In this document: piece by piece, positions 29,839 through 39,461 of the stretch | How positions within the stretch are numbered: position 1 is the first letter of the stretch | Layout of the letters: each line of letters opens with the position of its first letter | Assembly: GCF_000413935.1 (NCBI RefSeq) | Contig: NZ_KE340379.1 | Location: 264,158 to 328,157, forward strand | DNA length: 64,000 bases | Direction of reading: 5' to 3' | Origin: Acinetobacter colistiniresistens | GTDB taxonomy: Bacteria; Pseudomonadota; Gammaproteobacteria; Pseudomonadales; Moraxellaceae | Translations under genes and position numbers: made by a program | The notes under the pieces: generated by a model | Databases searched by the model: none | Told to the model about the DNA's origin: nothing | Seen by the model: the letters and a program-made list of their open reading frames with translations, nothing else

Positions 29839-31484
29839 TATGCGGCTATGGTTTGTAATTGTTGACTGTTTGATAATGCCACATCAAACATAGATTGCAA
29901 TACAGGCTGCTTATTCTTCAGGTTATCAATCAGTAAATCTAAGCCAGCAACGACATTTAAAATGCAATGGATCTGTTCAGTATCGAAAGCTTGATTTTGC
30001 GCTAAACGATGTTGAGCAAAATGAGCAGCGCCTAATAAGGCGGTTTGTTGTGCAGAACTGCCCAAGAACAGTGCGGCACCAGAAAGCTCTTTTAAATAAT
30101 CTGGCAGTGCTTCCAGACTATGCGCGCTTGGATCTTGAACATAAAGACTGAGGGTTTGTGTCAAGGTTTCAATCAGTGTTTTTGTTTCAGTGAGTAAGGC
30201 TTTATGTGCTTCATCTAAGCGGTCAAGCGAGATTTGCATATTGTTGACACGAAGTTGTAAACGGCTTGATGTGTAATTACGCTCCAAGATGCCAATCGAG
30301 TTCATTGAAGCCAGAATACTGTTCATTAACTGCTGTATTGAAGTTGCATCAGTTAATGTATTGGGTTGACTTAATTTGGCTGCCTGTTGAGTCAGCTCTT
30401 GGGCTGCCTCATTCAAATTCAGTACTTTGAAGACATTGGAAAGCTGATGCAATTTTTGCTGAATTTCTTGAGTCTTTTCAGCGGACATATTTTGATGGTT
30501 ATACTCAATCTCATTACGGATTTGAGCCATTTCCTCAGTCATTAACTGGCTGATAGTATGTACGGTTTCATAGTCAGGGCCATATAAATGACGGCTTAAC
30601 ACTTGAAGTTGAGTGTCACTCAGTAGTTCATCACCAATATTTAGTTGCTCTCGAATGTGGTGTGACACATTATCTTCTTGGCTAATGCAAATACATAAGA
30701 TGTCGGCAAGATCGGCGATGGTATTTTTAAAGCTAGCCGGTTCTAACAGGAATTTAGCAATATTGGTTTCAATTTGAATTAAAGTGCGTAGACGTGCTTC
30801 GGTAATTGAAAGCACGTCAATATGGCTTAAGCCCACATTGACCAGTTGCCAGTATTGCTGACTTGGCTGACCAACCGCTAAACCAGCCAGATAAACACCG
30901 ACTAATTTAATCCCTTGCAGATCAAGTGGTGTTTCTGCTTGCTTGATCAATTTGTTTAAACACAGCTTATAGAGCTGATGAATATATTGTGATTGTTCTA
31001 GGCTTGGCGCTTGCGGTAAATTAAACGTTGGCGTAATGAACTCAAGCAGTGGCTGTACGGTTTGACCTTCTTTGGTCAGTGGTTTACCTAGTGCTTTTTC
31101 TAAACGATTGAGTGTGTCGAGCAGGAACTGTGGCACTTTTACTTCACGTAAGCAGATGAATTCAATATAACGTTTCAACATTGTAGTGCCTTCACTTAGG
31201 GCCACCACATCACTGGTTTGAATTTGCTGTGGTTGCGCCATAATTTTACGCATCAACTCCGCAGAGTATTGCGTAATTTGTGATAAATGTGGCATGTCAA
31301 TTAAGGCAAGCACTTGCGTGCATTGTTCAAATTGGTTCAGTGCATCATCAATTCCAAATGGTAAAGCTTGTTCTTCAGCAAGGGTATTGACCGCTGTTTC
31401 TACCAATTTAATCGAATTGTCGATCTCATTTTTTATTATTAATAATGCCGTTGGGTCGAAATGAATCGAGGTTTGGTAAGACAT
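29838..31484 (-). CDS. FimL-like protein (ChpA N-terminal-like, type IV pilus regulation)
   Basis: A 548-residue mostly helical cytoplasmic protein. It resembles FimL of Pseudomonas aeruginosa (about 556 residues), which is related to the N-terminal part of the chemosensory kinase ChpA but lacks phosphorylatable histidines, and tunes twitching motility and cAMP. Matching-looking phrases are FDPTALLIIKNEIDNSIKLV at the start, LVGVYLAGLAVGQPSQQYW in the middle and QISLDRLDEAHKALLTETKT towards the end. No kinase, receiver or membrane segments. The identification is by length and general similarity, not a diagnostic motif. Confidence 0.65.
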   Translation of the reverse strand: MSYQTSIHFDPTALLIIKNEIDNSIKLVETAVNTLAEEQALPFGIDDALNQFEQCTQVLALIDMPHLSQITQYSAELMRKIMAQPQQIQTSDVVALSEGTTMLKRYIEFICLREVKVPQFLLDTLNRLEKALGKPLTKEGQTVQPLLEFITPTFNLPQAPSLEQSQYIHQLYKLCLNKLIKQAETPLDLQGIKLVGVYLAGLAVGQPSQQYWQLVNVGLSHIDVLSITEARLRTLIQIETNIAKFLLEPASFKNTIADLADILCICISQEDNVSHHIREQLNIGDELLSDTQLQVLSRHLYGPDYETVHTISQLMTEEMAQIRNEIEYNHQNMSAEKTQEIQQKLHQLSNVFKVLNLNEAAQELTQQAAKLSQPNTLTDATSIQQLMNSILASMNSIGILERNYTSSRLQLRVNNMQISLDRLDEAHKALLTETKTLIETLTQTLSLYVQDPSAHSLEALPDYLKELSGAALFLGSSAQQTALLGAAHFAQHRLAQNQAFDTEQIHCILNVVAGLDLLIDNLKNKQPVLQSMFDVALSNSQQLQTIAA

Positions 31485-31612
31485 ATGACCTACACCTTTC
31501 CTAAGTTGTTATATCCATTGACCTCATTTTTTTTAGGAGGTCTAAATCTTTAGGGTTAATATAACTTAACTTTAGAGGCTTGAAATACAAAAACTTACAT
31601 TGAGCAGAAAAT

Positions 31613-32971
31613 TTATTTTGCGAAAAGGCAAGGCTCTCCATGTTTTTGCTCAAATTGTTTGACCCAAGTCTCATGTTCATTCAGTTCCTGCTCTGAAGGT
31701 TCAATCACAGGTAAGTCCACTTGCACACGTTGACGGGTAGTTTTGCCTTGGTTTTGTTCAGTTTGAGAAAGGGCATCCATATCAAATGAAACTTGCCCGC
31801 CAGTCATGGCCAGATAGACATCAGCCAAAATTTCAGCATCCAGCAAGGCGCCGTGGAAGGTACGATCGCGTGCTGGAATTTCGTAACGGCGGACCAAGGC
31901 ATCCAAAGAGTTCTTTTGCCCAGGATGTTTATTTTTGGCCATTGCCAAGGTATCGGTAACTTCGCAGACCTCTGAAAGCGGAGGGAGTCCAGTACGCTTG
32001 AACTCCATATCCAGAAAGTTCATATCGAAGGTGGCGTTATGCGCGATAATCTCGGCACCTTTTAAATAGGCAAAGAGTGTATCGGCAATTTCTGCATATT
32101 TCGGTTTGTCTTTTAAAAAATCATCGCTGATACCATGGACATTTTCAGAATCGCCAACAGCTTTTTCAGGATTGATATAGATATGAATCGAGCTACCTGT
32201 CAGTTTACGATTGACCATTTCAATCGCACCGACTTCGATGATACGGTCTCCATCTTGATAATAAAAACCTGTCGTCTCTGTATCAAGAATGAGCTGACGG
32301 GGGCCTTGAAGATGAACTTTGGCCTCTGTAATGACAATGTGTGGGTGTTGATTCAAGTTCGGTATTTCTATGTTCTGGTCAACTTGATTGTTATCAGTCT
32401 GTTCAGCTTGTAGCATATTGTCTTGTGGCTCTTCTTCAATCATATCGTCTGCCTCTACCTCTACATCTAGGCCGAAGGGGTCTGTTAACAGCCAGTCCGC
32501 TTCAGGCTTTTTTGTATCAGCGTTAGCCTGTGTTGCAGATTTCAATTGTTGAGCTGTTTGTTCGGCACCAAGATTTGCCAGTTGGTCTGCCATTTCATTA
32601 CCTGCATGTCCAGCATGGCCTTTAATCCAGTTCCATTCGATATCTCGATTGGCGCAGATCGCATCCAGTTTTTGCCATAAATCAGGATTTTTAACATCTT
32701 TCCAGTTTTTCTTTTTCCAGCCATGAATCCATTCGGTAATGCCTTGTTTGACATAGTTGGAATCGGTCCAGATGATTAAGCGTGCATCAGTTGGACAGAA
32801 TGCAACGCCTTCAATCGCGGCTTGTAGTTCCATACGGTTATTGGTCGTCTCTGGTTCGCCGCCAAACAGTTTATGTTCACCTTGTTCGGTAATGACATAA
32901 GCACCCCAACCCCCAAGACCCGGGTTTCCTTTGCATGCGCCATCAACATAAAGAGTGATTGTTTGTGACAT
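31613..32971 (-). CDS. rnhA-dnaQ: Fused ribonuclease HI - DNA polymerase III epsilon subunit
   Basis: A 452-residue fusion. Residues 1-140 are RNase HI, with Asp10 (YVDGACKGNPG), Glu48 (NRMELQA), Asp70 (WTDSNY) and Asp129 (NEMADQLA) in place. Residues 145-222 are an acidic linker. From about 225 on it is the 3'-5' proofreading exonuclease DnaQ: Asp230 and Glu232 in LILDTETTGF, then IIAHNATFDMNFLD and HGALLDAEILADVYLAMTGGQ. The beta-clamp-binding site is QVSFDM at the place of QTSMAF in E. coli, and a polymerase-binding tail ends EPCLFAK. In E. coli the two genes are divergent neighbours. The fusion ties RNA-primer removal to replication proofreading on one chain. Confidence 0.93.
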   Translation of the reverse strand: MSQTITLYVDGACKGNPGLGGWGAYVITEQGEHKLFGGEPETTNNRMELQAAIEGVAFCPTDARLIIWTDSNYVKQGITEWIHGWKKKNWKDVKNPDLWQKLDAICANRDIEWNWIKGHAGHAGNEMADQLANLGAEQTAQQLKSATQANADTKKPEADWLLTDPFGLDVEVEADDMIEEEPQDNMLQAEQTDNNQVDQNIEIPNLNQHPHIVITEAKVHLQGPRQLILDTETTGFYYQDGDRIIEVGAIEMVNRKLTGSSIHIYINPEKAVGDSENVHGISDDFLKDKPKYAEIADTLFAYLKGAEIIAHNATFDMNFLDMEFKRTGLPPLSEVCEVTDTLAMAKNKHPGQKNSLDALVRRYEIPARDRTFHGALLDAEILADVYLAMTGGQVSFDMDALSQTEQNQGKTTRQRVQVDLPVIEPSEQELNEHETWVKQFEQKHGEPCLFAK

Positions 32972-33277
32972 ATCTGAACCTGAACAATAAGCAGAATAAA
33001 AAATTGAGTATTTGCAATCCGAAAAGCGGGAGCAATATTCAAGTGTGATTTGAACCCATCCAAACTGGATTGGGGTGCCCAGAATTTTAGCATTCTTGAG
33101 CTATCTCTTGTATTGTAAAGCTAAATTCCGATTCTGAACGTTACAAAACTCATCTTTTTTAATTTCTTGTAACATTTCCATGCAAATCACGTTAAATTAT
33201 TGCCTTGTCTAAGTGCCATGCTTTACTACAATGGCAAATCGAAGAAATAAACTAGCGTGAGTTGACTGGAAGTTTTT
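32972..33277. other. Divergent intergenic region between rnhA-dnaQ and mltD
   Basis: About 300 bp holding the opposed promoters of the fusion gene and of mltD. No open frame, RNA family or strong terminator is evident. AT-rich TTGTAACATTTCC and TTAAATTATTG near 33170-33205 could belong to an mltD promoter. Confidence 0.45.
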
Positions 33278-36200
33278 ATGTATAAATCGAGCACTTTGAT
33301 GTTGCAAAAATCTGCAACATCATTATTCAAAATCACTGTACTCACTTCTGCTCTAGCTGCGTTGGGAATTACTGCAGGTTGTTCTTCAACACCTTCGTCT
33401 GGCAAAACCTCATCTTCTAAACATGTGGGTTCAGGTTATCTGGATGCAAGTAGCCTAGATTCTTTAGAGGATTTACTTTCTGCAACGGATATGCGTGCTG
33501 TAGAAGGTGACCGTCTATTGGTGCTGAAACATGGTGATGTGTGGAAGCGGATGACGGTAGGTTTCAAGATGGATCTGAACCATTGGGATTCACGTATTGA
33601 GGCACAACGTAGCTGGTTTATTTCACGCCAACCTTATTTGGATCGTTTAAGTGCACGTGCCAGCCGTTATTTATACCACACTGTAAAAGAAGCGGAACGC
33701 CGTGGTATGCCAACTGAATTGGCGCTACTGCCGATTATTGAAAGTTCTTATGACCCTGCTGCAACCAGTAGTGCTGCGGCAGCAGGTTTATGGCAGTTTA
33801 TTCCGAGTACGGGCCGTATTTATGGTTTACAGCAAACCAGCCTGTATGACGGTCGTCGTGACGTTGTCGAGTCGACGCGTGCAGCGTATGAATTTTTTGG
33901 TAGCTTATATAACCAGTTTGGCTCTTGGGAACTTGCATTGGCGGCTTATAATGCTGGACCAGGGCGTATTCAACAGGCGATTAACCGTAACCGTGCGGCA
34001 GGTTTGCCAACTGATTATTGGTCATTAAAACTTCCTCAAGAAACCATGAACTATGTGCCGCGTTTCTTGGCTGTTGCGCAGATTATTAAAAATCCGGGTG
34101 CTTATGGGGTAAGTTTGCCACCAATTGCCAACCGTCCTCACTTCCGTGAAGTGAGTTTGGCTGCACCACTCGAGTTAAATCAGATTGCTTCGATTACAGG
34201 TTTAAGTCGTGCTGAGCTCTATGCATTGAACCCGGGTTATCGTGGTGAAATGGTGGATCCAATGAGTCCAATGCGAATTCTGATTCCTGCGGATTTAAGC
34301 CCATCAATTGATGCAAAACTTCGTTCAGGCAAACCAAGTTCGGGTGGTTTCTGGGCAAGCAATAAAACACCACCAGCAATGAATAACAGTTCATCGAATA
34401 CCTCAACGACGATTCGTACCACGACAAGCACTGGCTCTAGCACCAGTGCGGCAACGGTAACACCCCCGAATTTAACCGCAAGTAATACAACGCGCCCAAC
34501 GACATCATCGACCAGTAAACTGAATACGCCACGCGGTTCAGATGCTTTAGCATCATTTGCAGCAGCTGCAGATGTACCGAGTGCGCCACGTATTCCAGTT
34601 GCGATTACCCCCGCTGCGAATATCAAACCAGTCAAAACCGAGCCACCCATTTCTTTGAAAGAGCGTGAGCAAATTAGTGCAGCAATCAAGGAAGAAGGTA
34701 AGAAGGAAACTGTTGCGCAAGCTTTAGAGCCACAAGCAACCCAAGCTGAACGAGATCAGGTGGTTGCGGAAATCAAGGCCATTGCACCGAAAGGTACAGA
34801 AATTGTCGATCCATTTGATGGCAAGATTAAGTTGACTGCCATTCAGACCAGCCAGTCCGTTGCTGATGAAAAAGGTCAAGAAGTGAGTAAGGGCTTTGCT
34901 TATCCGAAGAATTTGGTTGAAGACACTGCGACTGCAAATAGCGATGATGCGAAGCGCAATCAGGGTAAACCTTATATCAAAACGGATACCGATGTGGTGG
35001 TGGTTGCACCAAAAGGCAAGCGTAGTACCTATGTCGTACAGCCCGGTGATACGCTTGCAATCATTGCGCAGAAAAATGGTGTGAATTGGCGTGACATTGC
35101 GCAGTGGAACCAGATTGATCCAAACGGCACATTATTTGTTGGTACCAGTTTGTATCTTTATGATGCCAAACCTCAAGCTGAGCCTGTTAAAGCCGCTGAG
35201 AAGCCAGAGAGTTATGTGGTGCAGTCAGGTGATAGTTTGACCAATCTGGCCTCACGTTTTGATTTAACGCTGAAACAATTGGCTGATTATAATAACCTGT
35301 CTGTAACGGATGGTTTGTTCGTAGGGCAAAAACTCACTTTGATTGAGCCGAAAACGAATACTCGCACAGCACATCAAACGACACGTGCTACAGAAAGTAA
35401 AGCTGCAACGGCTGCAAAAGTTGCAACCAAATCGTATACCGTGAAACGTGGTGAATATTTAAAGTTGATCGCTGATCGTTATGCCTTATCGAACCAAGAA
35501 TTGGCTGATCTAACATCGGGCTTAACGTCGAGCAGCAGTTTGTTTGCTGGACAAAAAATTAATGTGCCATTGCACGAAGTTTCTCAGACCCAAGATGAGC
35601 CTGAGCCAACAAAGGGCAATGTAAGTGCATCGACCAGTTATAAAACGGAAAGTTATACAGTACAACGTGGCGATACGTTATCAAGTATTGCGACCAAGTC
35701 GAAAATTTCGCTCAGTGAATTAGCTGATTTGAATAACTTGAAGTCAAATAGTGGCGTACGTTTGGGGCAAAGCTTAAAGATTCCAGCGGGTTCAACTGTA
35801 CCTGACCAATATGTAGTTCAGTCTGGCGATAGCTTGAATGCGATTGCAGCCAAGTACAATCTACAACTCAGCTATGTTGCCGATTTGAATGGCTTGGAGC
35901 GAACAGCAGGAGTACGTGTTGGTCAGCGTTTAAAGTTAAGCGGTGATGTACCTGCAAAAACGACGACCAGCAATACGGCTAAAGCGAGAGATGAAAGTAC
36001 CCCAGATGTCTATACTGTCAAGTCGGGTGATACCTTAGGCAATATCGCGAGTCGCCATAATTTGCAGTTGGATTATGTTGCGGGTTTAAATGGTTTAACT
36101 CGGACCAGTAATGTTCGTCTCGGTCAGAAACTGAAGTTGACAGGTGATCTTCCAAAAGCTGAAGCGGCAAAAGCCGACAACACTAAAACAGCTCCTAAGG

Positions 36201-36517
36201 CTGCGGCGTCAAGTCGAAATACTGAAAAATATAGTGTTAAAGCGGGTGAGTCACTGAACAGCATTGCCAGTCGTTTCGGGATGTCGGGTCGTGAATTGGC
36301 TGATTTAAATGATCTCAAAGCCAATGCAAGTTTACAGCGTGGTCAAAGTATCTCAGTTCCTAAAACAGTAACTGAATACAAAGTAAAGCGTGGCGATACC
36401 TTAATTGGTTTAGCAAGCCGTTATGGTTTGGAGACCAGCGCCTTGGCTGAAATGAATGATCTGACCCCAAGTACTCAATTACGTATTGGTGATGTCATTA
36501 AAGTGCCTAGCTTGTAA
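33278..36517 (+). CDS. mltD: Membrane-bound lytic transglycosylase MltD with eight LysM repeats
   Basis: A 1079-residue lipoprotein (signal and lipobox ALGITAGC, Cys35). The GH23 SLT domain spans about 130-260: catalytic Glu155 in LPIIESSYDP, AAGLWQFIPSTGR, LALAAYNAGPGRI and ETMNYVPRFLA. A Ser/Thr/Pro/Ala-rich low-complexity region (about 345-560) follows. Eight LysM modules come next, each starting Y-x-V-x-x-G-[DE]-[STY]-L: STYVVQPGDTL, ESYVVQSGDSL, KSYTVKRGEYL, ESYTVQRGDTL, DQYVVQSGDSL, DVYTVKSGDTL, EKYSVKAGESL and TEYKVKRGDTL. E. coli MltD is 452 residues with far fewer LysM. It cleaves peptidoglycan to anhydromuropeptides. The peptide-uptake operon starts 6 bp downstream. Confidence 0.93.
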   Translation: MYKSSTLMLQKSATSLFKITVLTSALAALGITAGCSSTPSSGKTSSSKHVGSGYLDASSLDSLEDLLSATDMRAVEGDRLLVLKHGDVWKRMTVGFKMDLNHWDSRIEAQRSWFISRQPYLDRLSARASRYLYHTVKEAERRGMPTELALLPIIESSYDPAATSSAAAAGLWQFIPSTGRIYGLQQTSLYDGRRDVVESTRAAYEFFGSLYNQFGSWELALAAYNAGPGRIQQAINRNRAAGLPTDYWSLKLPQETMNYVPRFLAVAQIIKNPGAYGVSLPPIANRPHFREVSLAAPLELNQIASITGLSRAELYALNPGYRGEMVDPMSPMRILIPADLSPSIDAKLRSGKPSSGGFWASNKTPPAMNNSSSNTSTTIRTTTSTGSSTSAATVTPPNLTASNTTRPTTSSTSKLNTPRGSDALASFAAAADVPSAPRIPVAITPAANIKPVKTEPPISLKEREQISAAIKEEGKKETVAQALEPQATQAERDQVVAEIKAIAPKGTEIVDPFDGKIKLTAIQTSQSVADEKGQEVSKGFAYPKNLVEDTATANSDDAKRNQGKPYIKTDTDVVVVAPKGKRSTYVVQPGDTLAIIAQKNGVNWRDIAQWNQIDPNGTLFVGTSLYLYDAKPQAEPVKAAEKPESYVVQSGDSLTNLASRFDLTLKQLADYNNLSVTDGLFVGQKLTLIEPKTNTRTAHQTTRATESKAATAAKVATKSYTVKRGEYLKLIADRYALSNQELADLTSGLTSSSSLFAGQKINVPLHEVSQTQDEPEPTKGNVSASTSYKTESYTVQRGDTLSSIATKSKISLSELADLNNLKSNSGVRLGQSLKIPAGSTVPDQYVVQSGDSLNAIAAKYNLQLSYVADLNGLERTAGVRVGQRLKLSGDVPAKTTTSNTAKARDESTPDVYTVKSGDTLGNIASRHNLQLDYVAGLNGLTRTSNVRLGQKLKLTGDLPKAEAAKADNTKTAPKAAASSRNTEKYSVKAGESLNSIASRFGMSGRELADLNDLKANASLQRGQSISVPKTVTEYKVKRGDTLIGLASRYGLETSALAEMNDLTPSTQLRIGDVIKVPSL

Positions 36518-36523
36518 TTACAG

Positions 36524-38374
36524 ATGAGCTTTTCGCTTTTCACAAAAAGGCTTAGTCTATGTTATGGACTAAGCCTTTTTACTCCGATTGCCTTTGCGGC
36601 AATACAAACCACACCTTATTTGGCCATGCATGTGCAGCCGAAATATGCACAGCTCAAAGCGATGCCTTATGCCAATCCAAATGCACCTAAGGGAGGAGTC
36701 CTGAGTCAATCCAGTTTGGGAACATTTGATAATTTAAATAGCATGAATGGCAAGGGCAGTTCGACTGAAGGGGTCAATTATCTATTCGATAGTTTAATGG
36801 ATCGTTCATTGGATGAACCACGGGTCATGTATCCATTATTGGCGGAAAAGGTCAGTTACGATCCAGAGCATCTACAATCAGTGACTTTCCATTTGAATCC
36901 ACATGCGCGATTTAATAATGGTCAGCCTGTCACCGCAGAAGATGTCAAATTTACCTTTGAGATGTATCAAACTAAAGCCAATTTAGGTTTTCAGATGTAT
37001 TTGTCTGATTTGGCTAAAACAGAAGTATTGTCCAGATACCAGATTAAATTTACGTTTAAATCGAAGAATAATGTGGAAATGCCGCTGATTGTGGCAAGCC
37101 TTCCGATCTATTCAAAACTAGACTGGAACAACAAAGACTTTACGCGGGTGACATTACAACCGATTGTCGGGTCTGGCCCCTATGTGATTGACCGGATTGA
37201 TGCAGGCCGGAGTATTAGCTATAAACGCAGCCCAAACTATTGGGCCAAAGATTTGCCTGTGAATAAAGGTCGTTATAACTTTGATCGACTTAAGTATGTG
37301 TATTATCGAAATTTAGAGGTCAGTTTCGAGGGCTTTAAAGCTCGGCAGTTCAATTTATATGAAGAAAAAAATATCCGTAATTGGGTGACTGCCTATCATT
37401 TTCCAGCAGTTAGGTCGGGCTTGATCAAGACTTATAAAGCGCGTTTGGGAACGCCGTTGGATATTCAAAGTTTGGTGTTTAATATCCGCCGTGCCCCCTT
37501 GAATGATATCCATCTTCGTCAGGCATTAACCTATGCTTATGACTTTGAATGGCAAAATAAAGCTTTATTTTTTAATCAGAATCAGCGCTTACAAAGCTAT
37601 TTTGACAATACCGATTTGGCAGCAACGGGCCGACCGAGTACCGCCGAGCTAAAAATCTTGAATCCGTTCTTGGCTCAGTTAGATCCAGTCATGCGTCAAG
37701 GAGTGCTGGCGGATTGGCATTATCCTGTTTCCGATGCGAGTGGTTTCAATCGACAGAATTTATTGGCAGCGCAAAAGGTTTTAAAAGATGCGGGCTATGT
37801 TATTCGCCAAGGTCGATTGTATGATCGTCAGGGAAACGCGATTCGCATTGAGTTATTGATGCAGCAAGAGAACCCACAACGTGAATTGATGCCTTTTGTG
37901 CGTAATCTGGGGCGTTTAGGGATTCAGGTCAATCTCAGACAAGTCGATGTTCCCCAATATATGGAACGGATTCGGCATCAAGATTTTGATATGATGGTAC
38001 TGAAATTGCCACAGACCTTGACGCCAGGCAAAGAGCAAGCCCAGTTTTGGGGGAGTGCTGCCGCGGATGAAGCAGGGAATTACAACTATTCAGGAATAAA
38101 GAACCCTGCAATTGATCAGATGATTAGGAAGATTGTGGCGGCAAAAACACGTGAAGAAGTGGTGTTGTATACGCGCGTACTCGATCGTTTGCTGCGAGCA
38201 GGTTATTATCAGATCCTGACTTATGGGAAACCCGAACGATGGTTCGCCTATTGGGATATATATCAGCAACCACAAATTAAACCAAAGCTTTCTGTGGGGT
38301 GGGAATACTGGTGGGTTGATGCTGCGAAAGCTAAAAAACTTGATCAGCCTGTGCAAAAATCTGGATTAAAATAA
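36524..38374 (+). CDS. yejA: Peptide ABC transporter substrate-binding protein, YejA-like
   Basis: A 616-residue periplasmic class C (family 5) binding protein with a signal peptide (GLSLFTPIAFA, cleavage before AIQTT). Signatures: YANPNAPKGGVLSQSSLGTF, VTFHLNPHARFNNGQPVTAED, VGSGPYVIDRIDAGRSI. The YejA subfamily is marked by FNLYEEKNIRNWVTAY. Start: only 6 bp after the mltD stop, so it is probably cotranscribed with mltD. YejABEF imports oligopeptides, including antimicrobial peptides such as microcin C in E. coli. MltD products, anhydromuropeptides, could be one source of substrate; this is inference from context. Confidence 0.9.
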   Translation: MSFSLFTKRLSLCYGLSLFTPIAFAAIQTTPYLAMHVQPKYAQLKAMPYANPNAPKGGVLSQSSLGTFDNLNSMNGKGSSTEGVNYLFDSLMDRSLDEPRVMYPLLAEKVSYDPEHLQSVTFHLNPHARFNNGQPVTAEDVKFTFEMYQTKANLGFQMYLSDLAKTEVLSRYQIKFTFKSKNNVEMPLIVASLPIYSKLDWNNKDFTRVTLQPIVGSGPYVIDRIDAGRSISYKRSPNYWAKDLPVNKGRYNFDRLKYVYYRNLEVSFEGFKARQFNLYEEKNIRNWVTAYHFPAVRSGLIKTYKARLGTPLDIQSLVFNIRRAPLNDIHLRQALTYAYDFEWQNKALFFNQNQRLQSYFDNTDLAATGRPSTAELKILNPFLAQLDPVMRQGVLADWHYPVSDASGFNRQNLLAAQKVLKDAGYVIRQGRLYDRQGNAIRIELLMQQENPQRELMPFVRNLGRLGIQVNLRQVDVPQYMERIRHQDFDMMVLKLPQTLTPGKEQAQFWGSAAADEAGNYNYSGIKNPAIDQMIRKIVAAKTREEVVLYTRVLDRLLRAGYYQILTYGKPERWFAYWDIYQQPQIKPKLSVGWEYWWVDAAKAKKLDQPVQKSGLK

Positions 38375-38390
38375 TCAAGGATCTTACTAA

Positions 38391-39461
38391 ATGCTTCACT
38401 ATATTCTGAAAAGAATGTTATTGATGATCCCAACCTTATTTTTCATTTTATTGATTAATTTTATTATTGTGCAAATTGCACCCGGCGGGCCTGTCGAACA
38501 AGCGGTTCAACAAATCCAGAATGCACAGGGTTTAGGGGCAGGTAGTCATTCACAATCTACACTCGGTACACTGGCACAGTATCAGGGTGCACGTGGCTTA
38601 AGCCCGGAGATGATTGAAAAAATCAAAGCACAGTATGGTTTTGATCGACCGGCCTATGAGCGCTTTGGATTAATGCTCAAAGGGTATTTGACGCTGGATT
38701 TCGGCAGCAGTTTTTTTAAAGATAAGCCTGTAACGCAGCTACTCTATGAAAAATTGCCAGTCACGCTGTCTTTGGGGATTTGGAGCACTTTTCTGATTTA
38801 CCTGATTGCGATTCCTCTGGGCATTAAAAAAGCCAAAAATAATGGTTTGCTGTTTGATCAATCCAGTTCATTGTTGCTTGCAGTAAGTTATGCGATCCCA
38901 TCTTTTGTTTTTGCCATTTTGCTGATTGTTTTTTTTGCAGGAGGTAGTTATTTACAATGGTTTCCGTTGCAAGGTTTGGTATCGGAAAACTTTGCCCAGC
39001 TGAGTCTATTGGCAAAAATAAAAGATTATCTATGGCATATGAGTTTGCCGATTCTGAGCATGGTATTGGGGAGTTTTGCTGCACGCACCTATCTGATTAA
39101 ATATTCATTTGTAGAAGAGCTGAAAAAGCCCTATGTGCTGACTGCACGATCAAAAGGCCTAAACGAAAATCAGATCCTTTATGGGCATGTTTTTCGTAAT
39201 GCAATCTTGGTGGTGGTGGCAGCTTTACCGGAAACACTGGTCGGGATTTTCTTTGTAGGTAACTTATTTATCGAGATTATCTTTAATCTGGATGGCATTG
39301 GCTTATTAGGTTTTGAGGCAATTACCCAGCGTGATTATCCTGTCATTTTTGGAACTCTTTTTTTATTTACTCTATTTGGAATGATTTTGCGGTTAATCGG
39401 TGATTTACTCTATCACGTGATTGATCCGCGTATTGATTTTGAATCAAGAGGTGGGCAATGA
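38391..39461 (+). CDS. yejB: Peptide ABC transporter permease, YejB-like
   Basis: A 356-residue inner-membrane permease of the binding-protein-dependent type, with six likely membrane segments starting MLHYILKRMLLMIPTLFFIL. The YejB-specific insertion after VQIAPGGPVEQAV (QGLGAGSHSQSTLGTLAQYQ) is present. The EAA loop is KKPYVLTARSKGLNENQILY, where the ATPase docks. A ribosome binding site (AAGGA) precedes the start; the gene begins 16 bp after yejA and overlaps yejE by 4 bp. Confidence 0.92.
   Translation: MLHYILKRMLLMIPTLFFILLINFIIVQIAPGGPVEQAVQQIQNAQGLGAGSHSQSTLGTLAQYQGARGLSPEMIEKIKAQYGFDRPAYERFGLMLKGYLTLDFGSSFFKDKPVTQLLYEKLPVTLSLGIWSTFLIYLIAIPLGIKKAKNNGLLFDQSSSLLLAVSYAIPSFVFAILLIVFFAGGSYLQWFPLQGLVSENFAQLSLLAKIKDYLWHMSLPILSMVLGSFAARTYLIKYSFVEELKKPYVLTARSKGLNENQILYGHVFRNAILVVVAALPETLVGIFFVGNLFIEIIFNLDGIGLLGFEAITQRDYPVIFGTLFLFTLFGMILRLIGDLLYHVIDPRIDFESRGGQ

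Noticed and set aside
31485..31612. Terminator for rnhA-dnaQ
   Set aside because: No clear hairpin with a T-tract was seen between rnhA-dnaQ and the FimL-like gene, so read-through is possible but not claimed.
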